Positions 32,289 through 40,801 are shown, counted from the first letter of the stretch. The stretch: DNA of 64,000 nucleotides from Vondammii sp040505895 (GCA_040505895.1 JBEVXU010000019.1:62001-126000), one strand, 5' to 3'. Notes: generated from the letters alone by a model not told the origin. Made by a program: numbers and translations.

Positions 32289-32315
32289 AAAAAAAAGCCG
32301 CCCAAGAAGGGCGGC
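32289..32315 (-). terminator. Intrinsic terminator of the predicted small RNA
   Basis: Read on the minus strand: a perfect 7-base stem GCCGCCC/GGGCGGC with loop TTCTT followed by eight T. It ends a transcript coming from the right; no protein gene on that strand reaches it, and feoA starts only after it. Confidence 0.9.
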
Positions 32316-32448
32316 CCAAGTTGGAGGTGATGCGATACTCGCATCCGACAGAACCGCTGCTGCACAGTGCTGCCGTTAAGTGGTTTGGAACAAGTTCCGC
32401 ACCTGCCTTATATGGTGGTTAAGGCGTATCCCGCCAAAAGCGTGATAC
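32289..32448 (-). ncRNA. Predicted sigma-54-dependent small RNA, about 160 nt
   Basis: I predict a non-coding RNA from several independent signs. A -24/-12 element at 32459-32474 sets +1 near 32448. The first hairpin (32448-32426, stem GTATC/GATAC with inner CGC/GCG) begins exactly at that base. It is followed at once by a hairpin GCCTTA/TAAGGC (32425-32405), then GGAAC-TT-GTTCC, a GC-rich segment and GATGCGA-GTA-TCGCATC (32345-32329). An open stretch ACCTCCAACTT precedes the terminator. The bases ATCACCTCC are identical to the 3' end of 16S rRNA and could pair with ribosome sites. No convincing reading frame is seen on this strand. It matches no RNA family I recognise. Confidence 0.6.
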
Positions 32449-32458
32449 TAGTAGCTGT

Positions 32459-32474
32459 AGCATGAGTTATGCCA
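32459..32474 (-). promoter_or_regulatory. Sigma-54 (-24/-12) promoter of the small RNA
   Basis: On the minus strand TGGCATAACTCATGCT matches TGGCAC-R-N4-TTGCW with two mismatches, keeping the invariant GG and GC exactly 10 bases apart. A sigma-54 activator gene lies divergently next to it. Confidence 0.55.
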
Positions 32475-32596
32475 ACTAATCCGATATGAGTGATATATCG
32501 AGATATCTCAATGAATATTAAAGAAGTATACCTATTTTTTAGTATTTGCGGCATGTCCAATGTGAGTACATATTGCTACAACTATTGTATATAATA

Positions 32597-32642
32597 TGCC
32601 AATTATGGCGCTAGGCTGGAATAGATTGTGCCAATATTGGCA
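32597..32642. promoter_or_regulatory. Two TGCCAA-type palindromes (enhancer/operator candidates)
   Basis: TGCCAATTATGGCG (32597-32610) and the perfect palindrome TGCCAATATTGGCA (32629-32642) have centres 32 bases apart, about three helical turns. They lie just before the activator gene and 150-195 bases upstream of the predicted small-RNA start, a normal distance for sigma-54 activator sites. They could also mediate autoregulation. Confidence 0.6.
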
Positions 32643-32658
32643 GTTTAAGGGATGAATG

Positions 32659-33963
32659 ATGAGCAATGCGGATGTGGCCCCGGTTGAAATTAGTGCGATG
32701 CTGGATGGTATCAAGGAGCCGGCTATCCTGCTCTCTCCGAACTACCGAATATTGGCAGCCAACACTAGTTACCGAAATATCCATGGGCGTGGTGAAAGCG
32801 TAATACATCGACACTGTTATGAGGTGTCGCATGGTAATGAGAAGCCCTGTGGACAAAATAACGAGTCATGCCCAATGGAGGCGGCGCGGGTGACTGGTGA
32901 GCCTCAGCGTGTATTTCATATTCACCACTCTCCCCGGGGGGATGAGCATGTGGAGGTTGAGGGGCGTCCCATTTTTAATGAGCAGGGAGAGCTTCACTAT
33001 TTCGTGGAGATTATCCGTCAGTCACGGGCGGCCAGTACCCAGGCGGAAAGCCATGGCATGGTGGGCCGGTCACCGGCCTTCAATAGGATGTTGGAACTGG
33101 TTCAGCGGGTGGCTCCCAGTGAGACCGCGGCCCTGCTGCTTGGAGAGTCAGGTACCGGTAAGGAGCTGGTGGCTCAGGCGATACACGATTTGAGCTCACA
33201 CCGTGATGCGCTGTTTGTACCGGTGGAGTGCTCCGGGCTGACAGAATCGCTGTTTGAGAGTGAGCTCTTTGGCCATGAAAAGGGCGCCTTTACCGGTGCC
33301 CACAGTGCCAAAAAGGGCCTGGTGGATGCCGCTAGGGGCGGTACCCTGTTTCTCGATGAGGTGGGTGATATTCCGCTGAGTCTCCAGGTTAAACTGTTGC
33401 GCCTGCTGGAGACAGGAACCTTCCGTTCGGTAGGTGGGGTGGATCCGCGACAGGCTGATTTCCGCCTGATCTGTGCTACTCACCGGAACCTCAAGGAGAT
33501 GGTTGCCTCCGGTCGCTTCCGTAGTGACCTCTACTACCGTATCAGTACTTTTCCGGTGGAGTTACCGCCATTACGTCAACGTGAGGGGGATCTTGAGCTG
33601 TTGGTAAATACGCTGTTGCACCGTATTCCGGGCGCAGAGAACAAGCGACTCTCCAGTGAGGCATTGGTGTATCTCAGCAACTACGATTTTCCCGGCAATA
33701 TCAGGGAGCTTAAGAATATTCTCGAGCGTGCCAGCCTGATGACGGATACTGATTTGATCAAACCTCAGCACCTTTCGGATGAGTGTATGGAGGGCGGTGA
33801 AGTGGCTCCCGACTTTATTATCTACCCCCTCTCAGAGGTAGAGCAGCGATATTTGGCTGAGGTTTCGGTAAGGTTTAGTGGTGATAGAAAAGAGCTGGCA
33901 GAAAAGCTGGGGATCAGTGAGCGTACTCTATTTCGCAAATTGCAGAAGATAAGTGAGCCGTGA
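32659..33963 (+). CDS. Sigma-54-dependent activator with cysteine-rich PAS domain
   Basis: A 434-residue enhancer-binding protein. The N-terminal PAS-like domain (about 10-125) contains Cys53, His58, Cys64 and Cys71, spaced like a metal, cluster or thiol redox site. The AAA+ core has Walker A GESGTGKE, the sigma-54 contact loop GAFTGA intact, Walker B GGTLFLDEVGD and the sensor segment DLYYRIS. A Fis-type helix-turn-helix ends the protein (RKELAEKLGISERTLFRKLQ). No receiver domain, so it senses its signal directly. AAGGG lies 7 bases before the ATG at 32659; an ATG at 32656 is also possible. Divergent from a predicted sigma-54-driven small RNA, its likely target, and close to feoABC. Confidence 0.93.
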   Translation: MSNADVAPVEISAMLDGIKEPAILLSPNYRILAANTSYRNIHGRGESVIHRHCYEVSHGNEKPCGQNNESCPMEAARVTGEPQRVFHIHHSPRGDEHVEVEGRPIFNEQGELHYFVEIIRQSRAASTQAESHGMVGRSPAFNRMLELVQRVAPSETAALLLGESGTGKELVAQAIHDLSSHRDALFVPVECSGLTESLFESELFGHEKGAFTGAHSAKKGLVDAARGGTLFLDEVGDIPLSLQVKLLRLLETGTFRSVGGVDPRQADFRLICATHRNLKEMVASGRFRSDLYYRISTFPVELPPLRQREGDLELLVNTLLHRIPGAENKRLSSEALVYLSNYDFPGNIRELKNILERASLMTDTDLIKPQHLSDECMEGGEVAPDFIIYPLSEVEQRYLAEVSVRFSGDRKELAEKLGISERTLFRKLQKISEP

Positions 33964-34129
33964 GTGGGGCCATATCAATTTGTTCTGGCAAAAACAAAGG
34001 CCCATCCCTTAGGGGATATATCCCATTCATGGCATCCTTGAAGGTATTGGAAGTGGTGCTTAGTGAGCCTTCATGGATTTCAATAAGGCCGTCATAAGTT
34101 ACGCAATAGTTATGCGGGAATAAATTTTA

Positions 34130-35110
34130 ATGATTAAGAAAAGTATTGGTATTTGTCGTGTTTGCGCAAAGAATGTTCCGGCTTGGTATGAAGAGCGTAG
34201 TGATGGCATATATTTTGTCTCGGATTGTCATGTGCATGGAGTGACGGAGGAAATTGTAGAGCGTGACCTGGGGTCTTTCTTATGGGGATACGAGCAAGAA
34301 TATAAGAAGGGGGCCTCTCACTTGGCAATTCCCGTGACTTACCGGTGCAATTTGAAATGCAAGTATTGTTATACAATGTCTAACTCGTCAGCTAAATTCC
34401 CAGCAGACAAATCTTTGGGTACGTTGAAAGAAATTTATGACTCTTTTGAAGGGAATGTGACGTTGATTGGTGGGGAGCCGACGGTTCGAAAGGACCTATT
34501 TGAAATCATACGATTAGCCAAGGAGCATTCGAATGTAGGTAAATTGAGTCTGGCTACTAATGGGCAGCGTCTAAAAGATATAGACTACGTAAAAAAATTA
34601 GCGGGTTCTGGTTTGGATTTTGTATTTCTCTCCTACAATGATAAAGAATACGATGAATCTATACACGTAAATAATAATAAAATAAAAGCGCTTCAGAACT
34701 GTAGTGAATGTAATATTCCTGTTTGGTTGCAGGGTACTTTTTCTCAGACAAGGCAATTAGATTCATTTGTAGAAGCTGTTGAAACCTACAAGAAGAATAT
34801 TTTCAATATCACTCTACGAGCCGTTAAACCTATTGGTGTGAGAGAACCCGAAGATATGATTTTTGTTTCGGATATTCTTCGCTACCTGGGTAAGGAAGAT
34901 AACTATAAAAAAGGATCGTCACCGTTTAATAGGTATGTTCAGCTCTCAGGAAAGAGAACCAAAATTTGCTCGTGGGTATTGGACATGGGTAGACTGGAAT
35001 CAGTCGACTCAAGCTATATTATTGCAGACAATTCAATGACGACATTTCACCGGGGTATGATTTTAGATGAGATTCTTTTGAAAGATAGTATTTCTTCTGA
35101 TGCTGTTTAA
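34130..35110 (+). CDS. Radical SAM enzyme, class D methyltransferase-like
   Basis: A 326-residue radical SAM protein. The cluster motif is CNLKCKYCY near residue 80, and GGEPTVRKDL follows. The N-terminus has CRVCAKNVPAWYEERSDGIY and DCHVHG, the small metal-binding front found in the MJ0619/tetraether-synthase type of radical SAM proteins. At 326 residues it is shorter than those enzymes. The substrate is unknown; lipids or pterin-like compounds are known for relatives. The gene is clearly more AT-rich than its surroundings (runs such as AATAATAATAAAATAAAAG), suggesting acquisition. It is closely followed by an MBOAT gene (12 bases), so they are probably co-expressed. Confidence 0.85.
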   Translation: MIKKSIGICRVCAKNVPAWYEERSDGIYFVSDCHVHGVTEEIVERDLGSFLWGYEQEYKKGASHLAIPVTYRCNLKCKYCYTMSNSSAKFPADKSLGTLKEIYDSFEGNVTLIGGEPTVRKDLFEIIRLAKEHSNVGKLSLATNGQRLKDIDYVKKLAGSGLDFVFLSYNDKEYDESIHVNNNKIKALQNCSECNIPVWLQGTFSQTRQLDSFVEAVETYKKNIFNITLRAVKPIGVREPEDMIFVSDILRYLGKEDNYKKGSSPFNRYVQLSGKRTKICSWVLDMGRLESVDSSYIIADNSMTTFHRGMILDEILLKDSISSDAV

Positions 35111-35122
35111 TCCATCTCTCTA

Positions 35123-36652
35123 ATGCTGTTCAATTCATATCTCTTTCTGTTTGTGTTTCTACCGCTGGTGCTGGCTGGTTTTTTCCTGATAGGACGACGG
35201 TTGGGGCGGCTTGCTTCCATGGCCTGGCTGTTGATGGCGTCAGTTGTTTTTTATGCGAGCTGGGAGCCCGCCTATCTATGGCTCTTGTTGGCTTCACTGT
35301 TTTTTAACTTTGTAGCAGCCCGGTGGATTGGGTATGCAAAATGGGGTAATCAAGCCGTCATGGTAGGCGCGGTGGTGGGAAATGTTCTACTACTGCTCTA
35401 CTACAAGGTGGTTATAGCCGGCTTGATCGATTCAGAGAGGGGTGTGACATCTGCATTTAGCACCAGTGAAGATGTTCTTATCCCCCTCGCTATCTCTTTT
35501 ATCACTTTTCAGCAGATTGCCTTTCTTGTGGACACCTATCGTGGCAGGTTGAGCCAGGCTGGTGTGTTGGAATATTGTCTCTTCATCGTCTTTTTTCCTC
35601 AGCTGGTGATGGGGCCTATTGTTCACTATCGTGAGCTAATACCACAGTTTCGCTCTAAAAATCTGTGTGTCTGGCGCTGGGATAGCGTTGCTCTAGGGCT
35701 CTCCATTTTTATAGTAGGCCTATTCAAGAAGGTTGTTCTGGCCGATGGTATTGCCCCCTATGTGGACAGCGTTTACGCGACGTTATTTGTTGGGCAAGGG
35801 ATATCTCCGCTAGATGCCTTTGGGGTTGCGGTAGGTTTTCAATTGCAAATTTACTTCGACTTCTCTGGTTATGCAGATATGGCAGTGGGGTTGGCGCGGA
35901 TGTTCAATATCAATCTACCTATTAACTTCGACTCTCCCTATCGTGCCGTGAACCGTTTTGACTTTTGGCGACGTTGGCACATCTCTTTTGGTGCGTTCAT
36001 GCGTCAGTATCTCTTCTTTCCGTTGGCTCGCTCTAGGCGACTGAGGCTCGGAAGTACTGGTGCTCTCCTGGTGACAACCTTTGTCTCGGGTGTTTGGCAT
36101 GGTGTTGGGCCTACCTTTATAGTCTGGGGTGGCATTCAAGGGTTGCTAATGGTTATGCTCCACTATCGAGGTGAATTGCTCGGACGTATTGGCTGGAAAG
36201 GAAGGTTTGCGTTATTTGATCCATGGCTTTCGATCTTTTTTACTTTTTGCGTGACAGGTATGTTGGGTGTGTTTTTTCGTTCCAGAGATCTAGAAGTAGC
36301 ATTCGCCGTATTTGAGCGAATGTATGACGGTATTTTATTGCTTACTAGTGGTGCATTCTACTCCTTTGTCTTTGATATGAAATTGATGACAAGATATGAC
36401 GTTGCACAGATACTACTCATGGCGGTAGTGGTATGGGGATTGCCCAGTACACAGCGTTTTTTCAAATCCTATTGGACAGCTATTGATCAGCGCTCACACG
36501 TTCCGCAGTACACGCCTAAAGATCTGCTGTTAGGTGCATCAAAGTTGAGATTTCAGCCTACCCGGAGTTGGGCGATTGTTTTTGCGCTGATGTTTTTCGT
36601 GGCGATAGCATTTATGGATCGCACTAGTCGGTTTATCTATTTTCAGTTCTGA
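35123..36652 (+). CDS. MBOAT family O-acyltransferase (AlgI-like)
   Basis: A 509-residue polytopic membrane protein of the AlgI/DltB group, which passes acyl groups across or along the membrane to polysaccharides or other envelope molecules. The start MLFNSYLFLFVFLPLVLAGFF is typical. The family core includes QIYFDFSGYADMAVGLARM, NFDSPYRAVNRFDFWRRWH and the catalytic His in VSGVWHGVGPTFIVWGG. About 10-12 membrane helices. No alginate genes are present, so the acceptor is not alginate. It is followed after 3 bases by an SGNH-like membrane-anchored partner, the usual MBOAT plus AlgJ/AlgX-like arrangement. Confidence 0.93.
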   Translation: MLFNSYLFLFVFLPLVLAGFFLIGRRLGRLASMAWLLMASVVFYASWEPAYLWLLLASLFFNFVAARWIGYAKWGNQAVMVGAVVGNVLLLLYYKVVIAGLIDSERGVTSAFSTSEDVLIPLAISFITFQQIAFLVDTYRGRLSQAGVLEYCLFIVFFPQLVMGPIVHYRELIPQFRSKNLCVWRWDSVALGLSIFIVGLFKKVVLADGIAPYVDSVYATLFVGQGISPLDAFGVAVGFQLQIYFDFSGYADMAVGLARMFNINLPINFDSPYRAVNRFDFWRRWHISFGAFMRQYLFFPLARSRRLRLGSTGALLVTTFVSGVWHGVGPTFIVWGGIQGLLMVMLHYRGELLGRIGWKGRFALFDPWLSIFFTFCVTGMLGVFFRSRDLEVAFAVFERMYDGILLLTSGAFYSFVFDMKLMTRYDVAQILLMAVVVWGLPSTQRFFKSYWTAIDQRSHVPQYTPKDLLLGASKLRFQPTRSWAIVFALMFFVAIAFMDRTSRFIYFQF

Positions 36653-36655
36653 GCT

Positions 36656-37843
36656 GTGATCCTTTATCTTCGTACTTTAGTGTTTTCTCTCATTGTCATA
36701 CTGCTGACTTCAGCGGCAGTGAATTACTGGTTTGATCCGTTCGGTTATTTCCGAATTCGTGGTTGGTCTACATCTGAATTGCTTGGAGATCGGGTGTGGG
36801 GGGAGGCGCGAACCGTAAAGGCTTTAGCGCTTCCTGCTGTTCAGGTAGAAACACTGCTTGCGGGTAATTCCAGAGTGGGATATGGCATTGACGTAGGGGA
36901 TGTAGAATTAAAGCGCTTTTTGGGGACGGCCTACAATGCATTCATTCCTGGTGCCACAAGTGATGATGTGGATGCCTATGTCCGTTTTGCGATACGAAAC
37001 AATGTACCTGAAAGATTACTAGTAGGATTGGATTTTGGTCAGTTTTACTTGACTAATAATGCTGTAATGCCTTCCTTTCTGGGGCCCGCGAACTCTCTTG
37101 TAGATGCTTCTGATAGTGTGTTGAGTCAAATAAGCTTGGTTTTATGGTCAACGAGTGCGTTGAAAAGCACCAGAGGCATGGTGGCCAGACCAGCTGATGC
37201 TTCTCTAAATGGAGTCGGAAATATTACGGTTATAGAGGAAAGCAATAGGGAGGTGGGGGCTCGTGCGAGTACACAAGATGTAGAAAAAAATATCTTTAAT
37301 GGGTGGCTGCGGAGTGGTGGCAAGGCGCTCTATTCAAAGCGTTTGACTCTGTTCGGAGAAATACTCAGTGAAGTCTGTAGTAAAGGGGTAGAGGTTAAGC
37401 TCTTCATTTCACCGCTTCATGTTCGCCAACTGTTGCTTATTGACTCGATGAAACTCCATGAAGATTTCCTTTCGTGGAAGCGTGATATGACAGAGATTGT
37501 TGAGCAACAACGAAAAGCTGCATGTGCAATATCTCTTGTCGACTTCTCACGAGTCACCTCTTTTACCAGCGAGTCTTTTCCTCCCCTGGGAGATAAAAAA
37601 AGTTCACTCGAATGGTATTGGGAGTCAAGTCACTACAAACCTGTTTTGGGAAAAATCGTGATCCAGCGGCTCTGGAAAACAGGTGGTGTTCCGCAAGGCT
37701 TTGGGGTTGATCTGAGTGGTGAGGTGATTGATCTTGAGATTAGTGCGGCGAGAGATGAGCTAATTCAATACCGTGATTCGCATCCTGAGTTGGTAAAAGA
37801 GTTGCGAGAGGTCATTATGCAAAATAGAGCTCTAATTCGCTGA
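36656..37843 (+). CDS. SGNH/AlgX-like acylation partner, membrane-anchored
   Basis: A 395-residue protein starting with GTG 3 bases after the MBOAT stop. An N-terminal membrane anchor (residues 5-25) is followed by an exported domain with LLAGNSRVGYGID near residue 70 (in place of the GxSxxxG of SGNH esterases, with Ser at the expected position). Near the C-terminus is WYWESSHYKPVLGKIV, which carries the late His of this superfamily. LVGLDFGQFYL and VKLFISPLHVRQL fit the same fold. It probably takes the acyl group from the MBOAT protein and transfers it to an exported substrate. No closer family name could be given. Confidence 0.75.
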   Translation: MILYLRTLVFSLIVILLTSAAVNYWFDPFGYFRIRGWSTSELLGDRVWGEARTVKALALPAVQVETLLAGNSRVGYGIDVGDVELKRFLGTAYNAFIPGATSDDVDAYVRFAIRNNVPERLLVGLDFGQFYLTNNAVMPSFLGPANSLVDASDSVLSQISLVLWSTSALKSTRGMVARPADASLNGVGNITVIEESNREVGARASTQDVEKNIFNGWLRSGGKALYSKRLTLFGEILSEVCSKGVEVKLFISPLHVRQLLLIDSMKLHEDFLSWKRDMTEIVEQQRKAACAISLVDFSRVTSFTSESFPPLGDKKSSLEWYWESSHYKPVLGKIVIQRLWKTGGVPQGFGVDLSGEVIDLEISAARDELIQYRDSHPELVKELREVIMQNRALIR

Positions 37844-37911
37844 GTAGTGTTAATTAATCGATGTACTAATCTCTATCGGCAGCTGTGTGTGCTGAGTAAG
37901 CTGCACCCCAA

Positions 37912-38622
37912 CTAGCCAGGCTTACGCAGTAGATCCACTCGTGATGGCTTCATAAAGTGGGCGCCATCTTCGGTCATATGCTCCATAAAGGTGGCCTTGA
38001 TCTGCTGATAGAGGGCATCATCGATCTGGTGCTCTGTGTGGGTAACATTGAGCATACGTTCTTCAAAATGGGCAAAGTCCCGATAGTGTCCGGGAGAGTT
38101 GAAGAAGATCTGCTCCTCCAGTTCAAACAGGCCACTCACCACCACTCCGCAGATGGCCCCATAGGCGGCCTCCCTCACCTCTTTTTCATCATGGAACAGT
38201 TTCAGTATCTCATTGAAATCGCCGTCATAAACCGGCTCGGAGATATAGAGCAGGCCGCCGGGTCTGAGCACCCGGGCCACTTCGTGCAGCCCCTGCTCCA
38301 TCAGCTCCAGCGGTACATGGTGGAGTGATTTGAGCATCAGTGCGATGTCGATGGAGTGATCCGGTAGATTGATCGCCTCGGCGCCGCCGTAAACAAAGGT
38401 GACGCCCGGAAGATCGTCAATCTGACGATTTTTTTCGTGCTGGATTCGGTCCACCTCGGTGGCGATCAGTCGCCTGGGGTGGCGTCCCTCGGAGATCAGC
38501 CGGGTCATCCAGGCTCGGCCGCAGCCGAGTTCCAGTACATCTGCATTCTCGAGGGGCAGGAGTCTATCGATGATCTCCAACTCGGTGGCGGTAAGGTAAG
38601 CTTTGACGTCATCACATTTCAT
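37912..38622 (-). CDS. Class I SAM-dependent methyltransferase
   Basis: A 236-residue soluble methyltransferase of the Methyltransf_11 type. The SAM-binding motif VLELGCGRAWMTRLI is near residues 35-50, the acidic end of strand 2 is in LIATEVDRIQHEK, and INLPDHSIDIALMLKSLHHV is motif IV. VARVLRPGGLLYISEPV is the usual post-motif. The substrate cannot be told. It stands alone, convergent with the acyltransferase island and divergent from the ClC gene. Confidence 0.85.
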   Translation of the reverse strand: MKCDDVKAYLTATELEIIDRLLPLENADVLELGCGRAWMTRLISEGRHPRRLIATEVDRIQHEKNRQIDDLPGVTFVYGGAEAINLPDHSIDIALMLKSLHHVPLELMEQGLHEVARVLRPGGLLYISEPVYDGDFNEILKLFHDEKEVREAAYGAICGVVVSGLFELEEQIFFNSPGHYRDFAHFEERMLNVTHTEHQIDDALYQQIKATFMEHMTEDGAHFMKPSRVDLLRKPG

Positions 38623-38685
38623 ACAGGTTAATCTAATACTCCTTGATGAAACAGGGAAGGTTTAATCGTGTAATATGTCCACGCA

Positions 38686-40443
38686 ATGAGTGCAGGTAAT
38701 AGAAAAAAGGGCGCGGCTGAGTGGGCTGGTGAGCTCCTTGAGCAACTGCGCCTCCACCTCTCACGCCCGGATGCCTTGATTCAGCTGGCACTACTCGGGC
38801 TGATTACCGGTCTGTTGGCAGGTGGGATCATCGTCCTTTTTCGGGTCATCGTTGAGGCTGCCCAACTGGGGTTGCTGCCTGGCTCTCACGCGGAGAGTTT
38901 TGAGACGTTGCCGGCTTGGGCGCGGCTGTTGTTGCCGCTGCTCGGTGGGCTTGTCATTGGCCTGGCCTTCACCTGGCGCAGCAAGGGTTTCTCGGTGCTG
39001 GGTGTTGCAGGGGTGATGGAGCGGATGGCCTATCACCAGGGATACCTGACCCTACGCGCTTTTATGCAGCAGTTTTTTGGTGCCGCCGTCGCCCTTATCA
39101 GTGGCCATTCGGTGGGGCGTGAGGGGCCGCACATCTTCCTCGGTGCGGCGTCTGGCAGTCTGCTTGGGCAGTATCTGACCCTGCCCAATAACAGTATCCG
39201 CACGATGGTTGGTTGCGGTACCGCCGCCGGTATTGCCGCCTCGTTCAATACGCCGCTGGCGGGTGTGATCTTCGCCCTCGAAGTGGTGATGCAGGAGTAC
39301 ACCGTGGCCAGCTTTATCCCGGTGATCCTCTCCGCCGTTAGTGCGACAGTGGTATCTGTCGCCGTATTCGGCAGTGCCCCCGCCTTTACTATTCCCGTAT
39401 TGCAGCTTGGCTCGCTTAGTGAGATACCACTGCTGATTCTCCTCGGTCTTGCCGTAGGCGCGCTCTCCTCTCTCTTTATTCACCTGCTGGAGAAGACGGC
39501 GGAATACTCAAAGGAGATTCCGTTTTGGATCAGGTGTGGCCTGGCGGGACTGATTGTGGGTCTGTTGGCGCTGGCGACCCCGCAGGTGATGGGAGTCGGC
39601 TATGACACGGTTAACGCGGCGCTATTGGGAGAGATCGGCATCAGCCTGCTGCTGCTTGTGCTTGCAGCCAAGGTGCTGGCAACTGTCGCCAGTATCGGTC
39701 TGGGTATCCCTGGTGGCAATATTGGGCCGGTGCTATTTATTGGTGCCTGCCTGGGGAGTGCTGTGGGCTTGTTGCTGAATCAAGTCTCGGGTGGTGGGCT
39801 GGTGGATGTGGGGCTTTATGCGTTGTTGGGGATGGGAGCGATGATGGGGGCCAGCCTGCAGGCTCCCCTGGCGGCGCTGACGGCGATGATGGAGCTGACC
39901 TACTCGCCCCAGATTATCATGCCCGGAATGTTGGTGATTGTGGTAGCGAGCCTGACTGCCAGTGAGCTGTTTCGCAAGGAGTCACTCTTTGTCTCCATGC
40001 TTAAGTCGGCCGGTATGGACTATGACGCCAATCCGGTGCTGCAGGCCCTGCGCCGCATCGGCGTTGCCGGTGTAATGCAGAAGTCATTTGCCCGCCTACC
40101 CCGTAATGCCGGCCGGCAGCAGGCGGAAGAGGTGTTGGCTGCTGGTCCCGAGTGGATACTGGTGGATGGTGAGGAGGCCCCTGTCACACTTCTCTCCGCA
40201 GTCGATCTGGCCCGACAGCTGCAGGAGGATGAAACGTTAGATGAGGTGGATCTGATAGCTATGCCCGGTAAACGATTTGATGTGGCGTCGGTGCATCTGC
40301 AAGCCAATCTGCAGGAGGCGATCGAGCGGCTTGATCAGCAGGGTGTGGGAGCACTCTATGTCGAACGCATGACAGCTCCGGGGATTCACAGGATTTACGG
40401 TGTACTCACCCGTGAGCATGTGGAGTCGGCATATAAATATTGA
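38686..40443 (+). CDS. ClC-family chloride channel or H+/Cl- antiporter with C-terminal regulatory domain
   Basis: A 585-residue membrane protein with about 12 helices to residue 440. The key motif SVGREGPHIFLGAASG carries the gating/transport Glu, and GLGIPGGNIGPVLFIGA replaces the usual GxFxP loop (GNIGP). FNTPLAGVIFALEVVMQEY is conserved. The C-terminal region (about 450-585) resembles a degenerate CBS pair (LQEAIERLDQQGVGALYVER). It may act in chloride balance or acid resistance. Whether it is channel or exchanger is not shown; the second 'proton' Glu was not located with certainty. Confidence 0.9.
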   Translation: MSAGNRKKGAAEWAGELLEQLRLHLSRPDALIQLALLGLITGLLAGGIIVLFRVIVEAAQLGLLPGSHAESFETLPAWARLLLPLLGGLVIGLAFTWRSKGFSVLGVAGVMERMAYHQGYLTLRAFMQQFFGAAVALISGHSVGREGPHIFLGAASGSLLGQYLTLPNNSIRTMVGCGTAAGIAASFNTPLAGVIFALEVVMQEYTVASFIPVILSAVSATVVSVAVFGSAPAFTIPVLQLGSLSEIPLLILLGLAVGALSSLFIHLLEKTAEYSKEIPFWIRCGLAGLIVGLLALATPQVMGVGYDTVNAALLGEIGISLLLLVLAAKVLATVASIGLGIPGGNIGPVLFIGACLGSAVGLLLNQVSGGGLVDVGLYALLGMGAMMGASLQAPLAALTAMMELTYSPQIIMPGMLVIVVASLTASELFRKESLFVSMLKSAGMDYDANPVLQALRRIGVAGVMQKSFARLPRNAGRQQAEEVLAAGPEWILVDGEEAPVTLLSAVDLARQLQEDETLDEVDLIAMPGKRFDVASVHLQANLQEAIERLDQQGVGALYVERMTAPGIHRIYGVLTREHVESAYKY

Positions 40444-40444
40444 A

Positions 40445-40596
40445 AGTGGCTATGCACAATAGTCCTGAAGCACTCTCTTCATAGAAAAAAGTGCATCTCT
40501 AGGAGCGAATTTATTCGCGATCAGGCTCCGGGGCATGTTCTTCGCGAACAAGTTTGCTCCTACACCCGGTTCCCAGATTATTGTGCACAGCCATTA
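40445..40596. repeat. Composite REP element with 22-base terminal inverted repeats
   Basis: Inside are REP hairpins (TAGGAGCGAATTTATTCGCG.. CGCGAACAAGTTTGCTCCTA, 40500-40563). Outside, AGTGGCTATGCACAATAGTC on the left and, inverted, AATGGCTGTGCACAATAATC on the right. The copy at 52100-52219 has the same outer arms, so the whole 150-base unit is probably one mobile element. It fills the first half of the 358-base gap before ppk2; the rest shows nothing recognisable. Confidence 0.7.
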
Positions 40597-40801
40597 TATT
40601 GAATATTTATCCTTTTTGAGTCTTAGACTCACTCTGGTTTTTGATATGGCGCAACTGATCAATGGGTAGTTGGTGCGATCCGATCATTTAGAGCGTAAAA
40701 TTCCGAGCTTTATTAATGTGCTAATGTGCTTAATTTGAGCACTAAAAGCAGTAATGGGGGCTGTTCTGGCCACTTTACGCAGTGACAAAGGATCACCGGA
40801 T

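Noticed and set aside
32330..32422. A 30-codon plus-strand frame (starts MRYSHPTEP, ends in GG) with GGAGG just before it, antisense to the predicted RNA; it might be a peptide substrate for the nearby radical SAM enzyme.
   Set aside because: The ribosome site is only 2 bases from the ATG. The frame is made of perfect hairpins better explained by the minus-strand RNA with terminator and sigma-54 promoter, and I know no matching peptide family. Conservation of codons versus hairpins in relatives would decide.
34013..34024. Perfect 12-base palindrome GGGATATATCCC before the radical SAM gene, as an operator.
   Set aside because: Short AT-centred dyads of this size occur by chance and no promoter could be placed with it; noted only.
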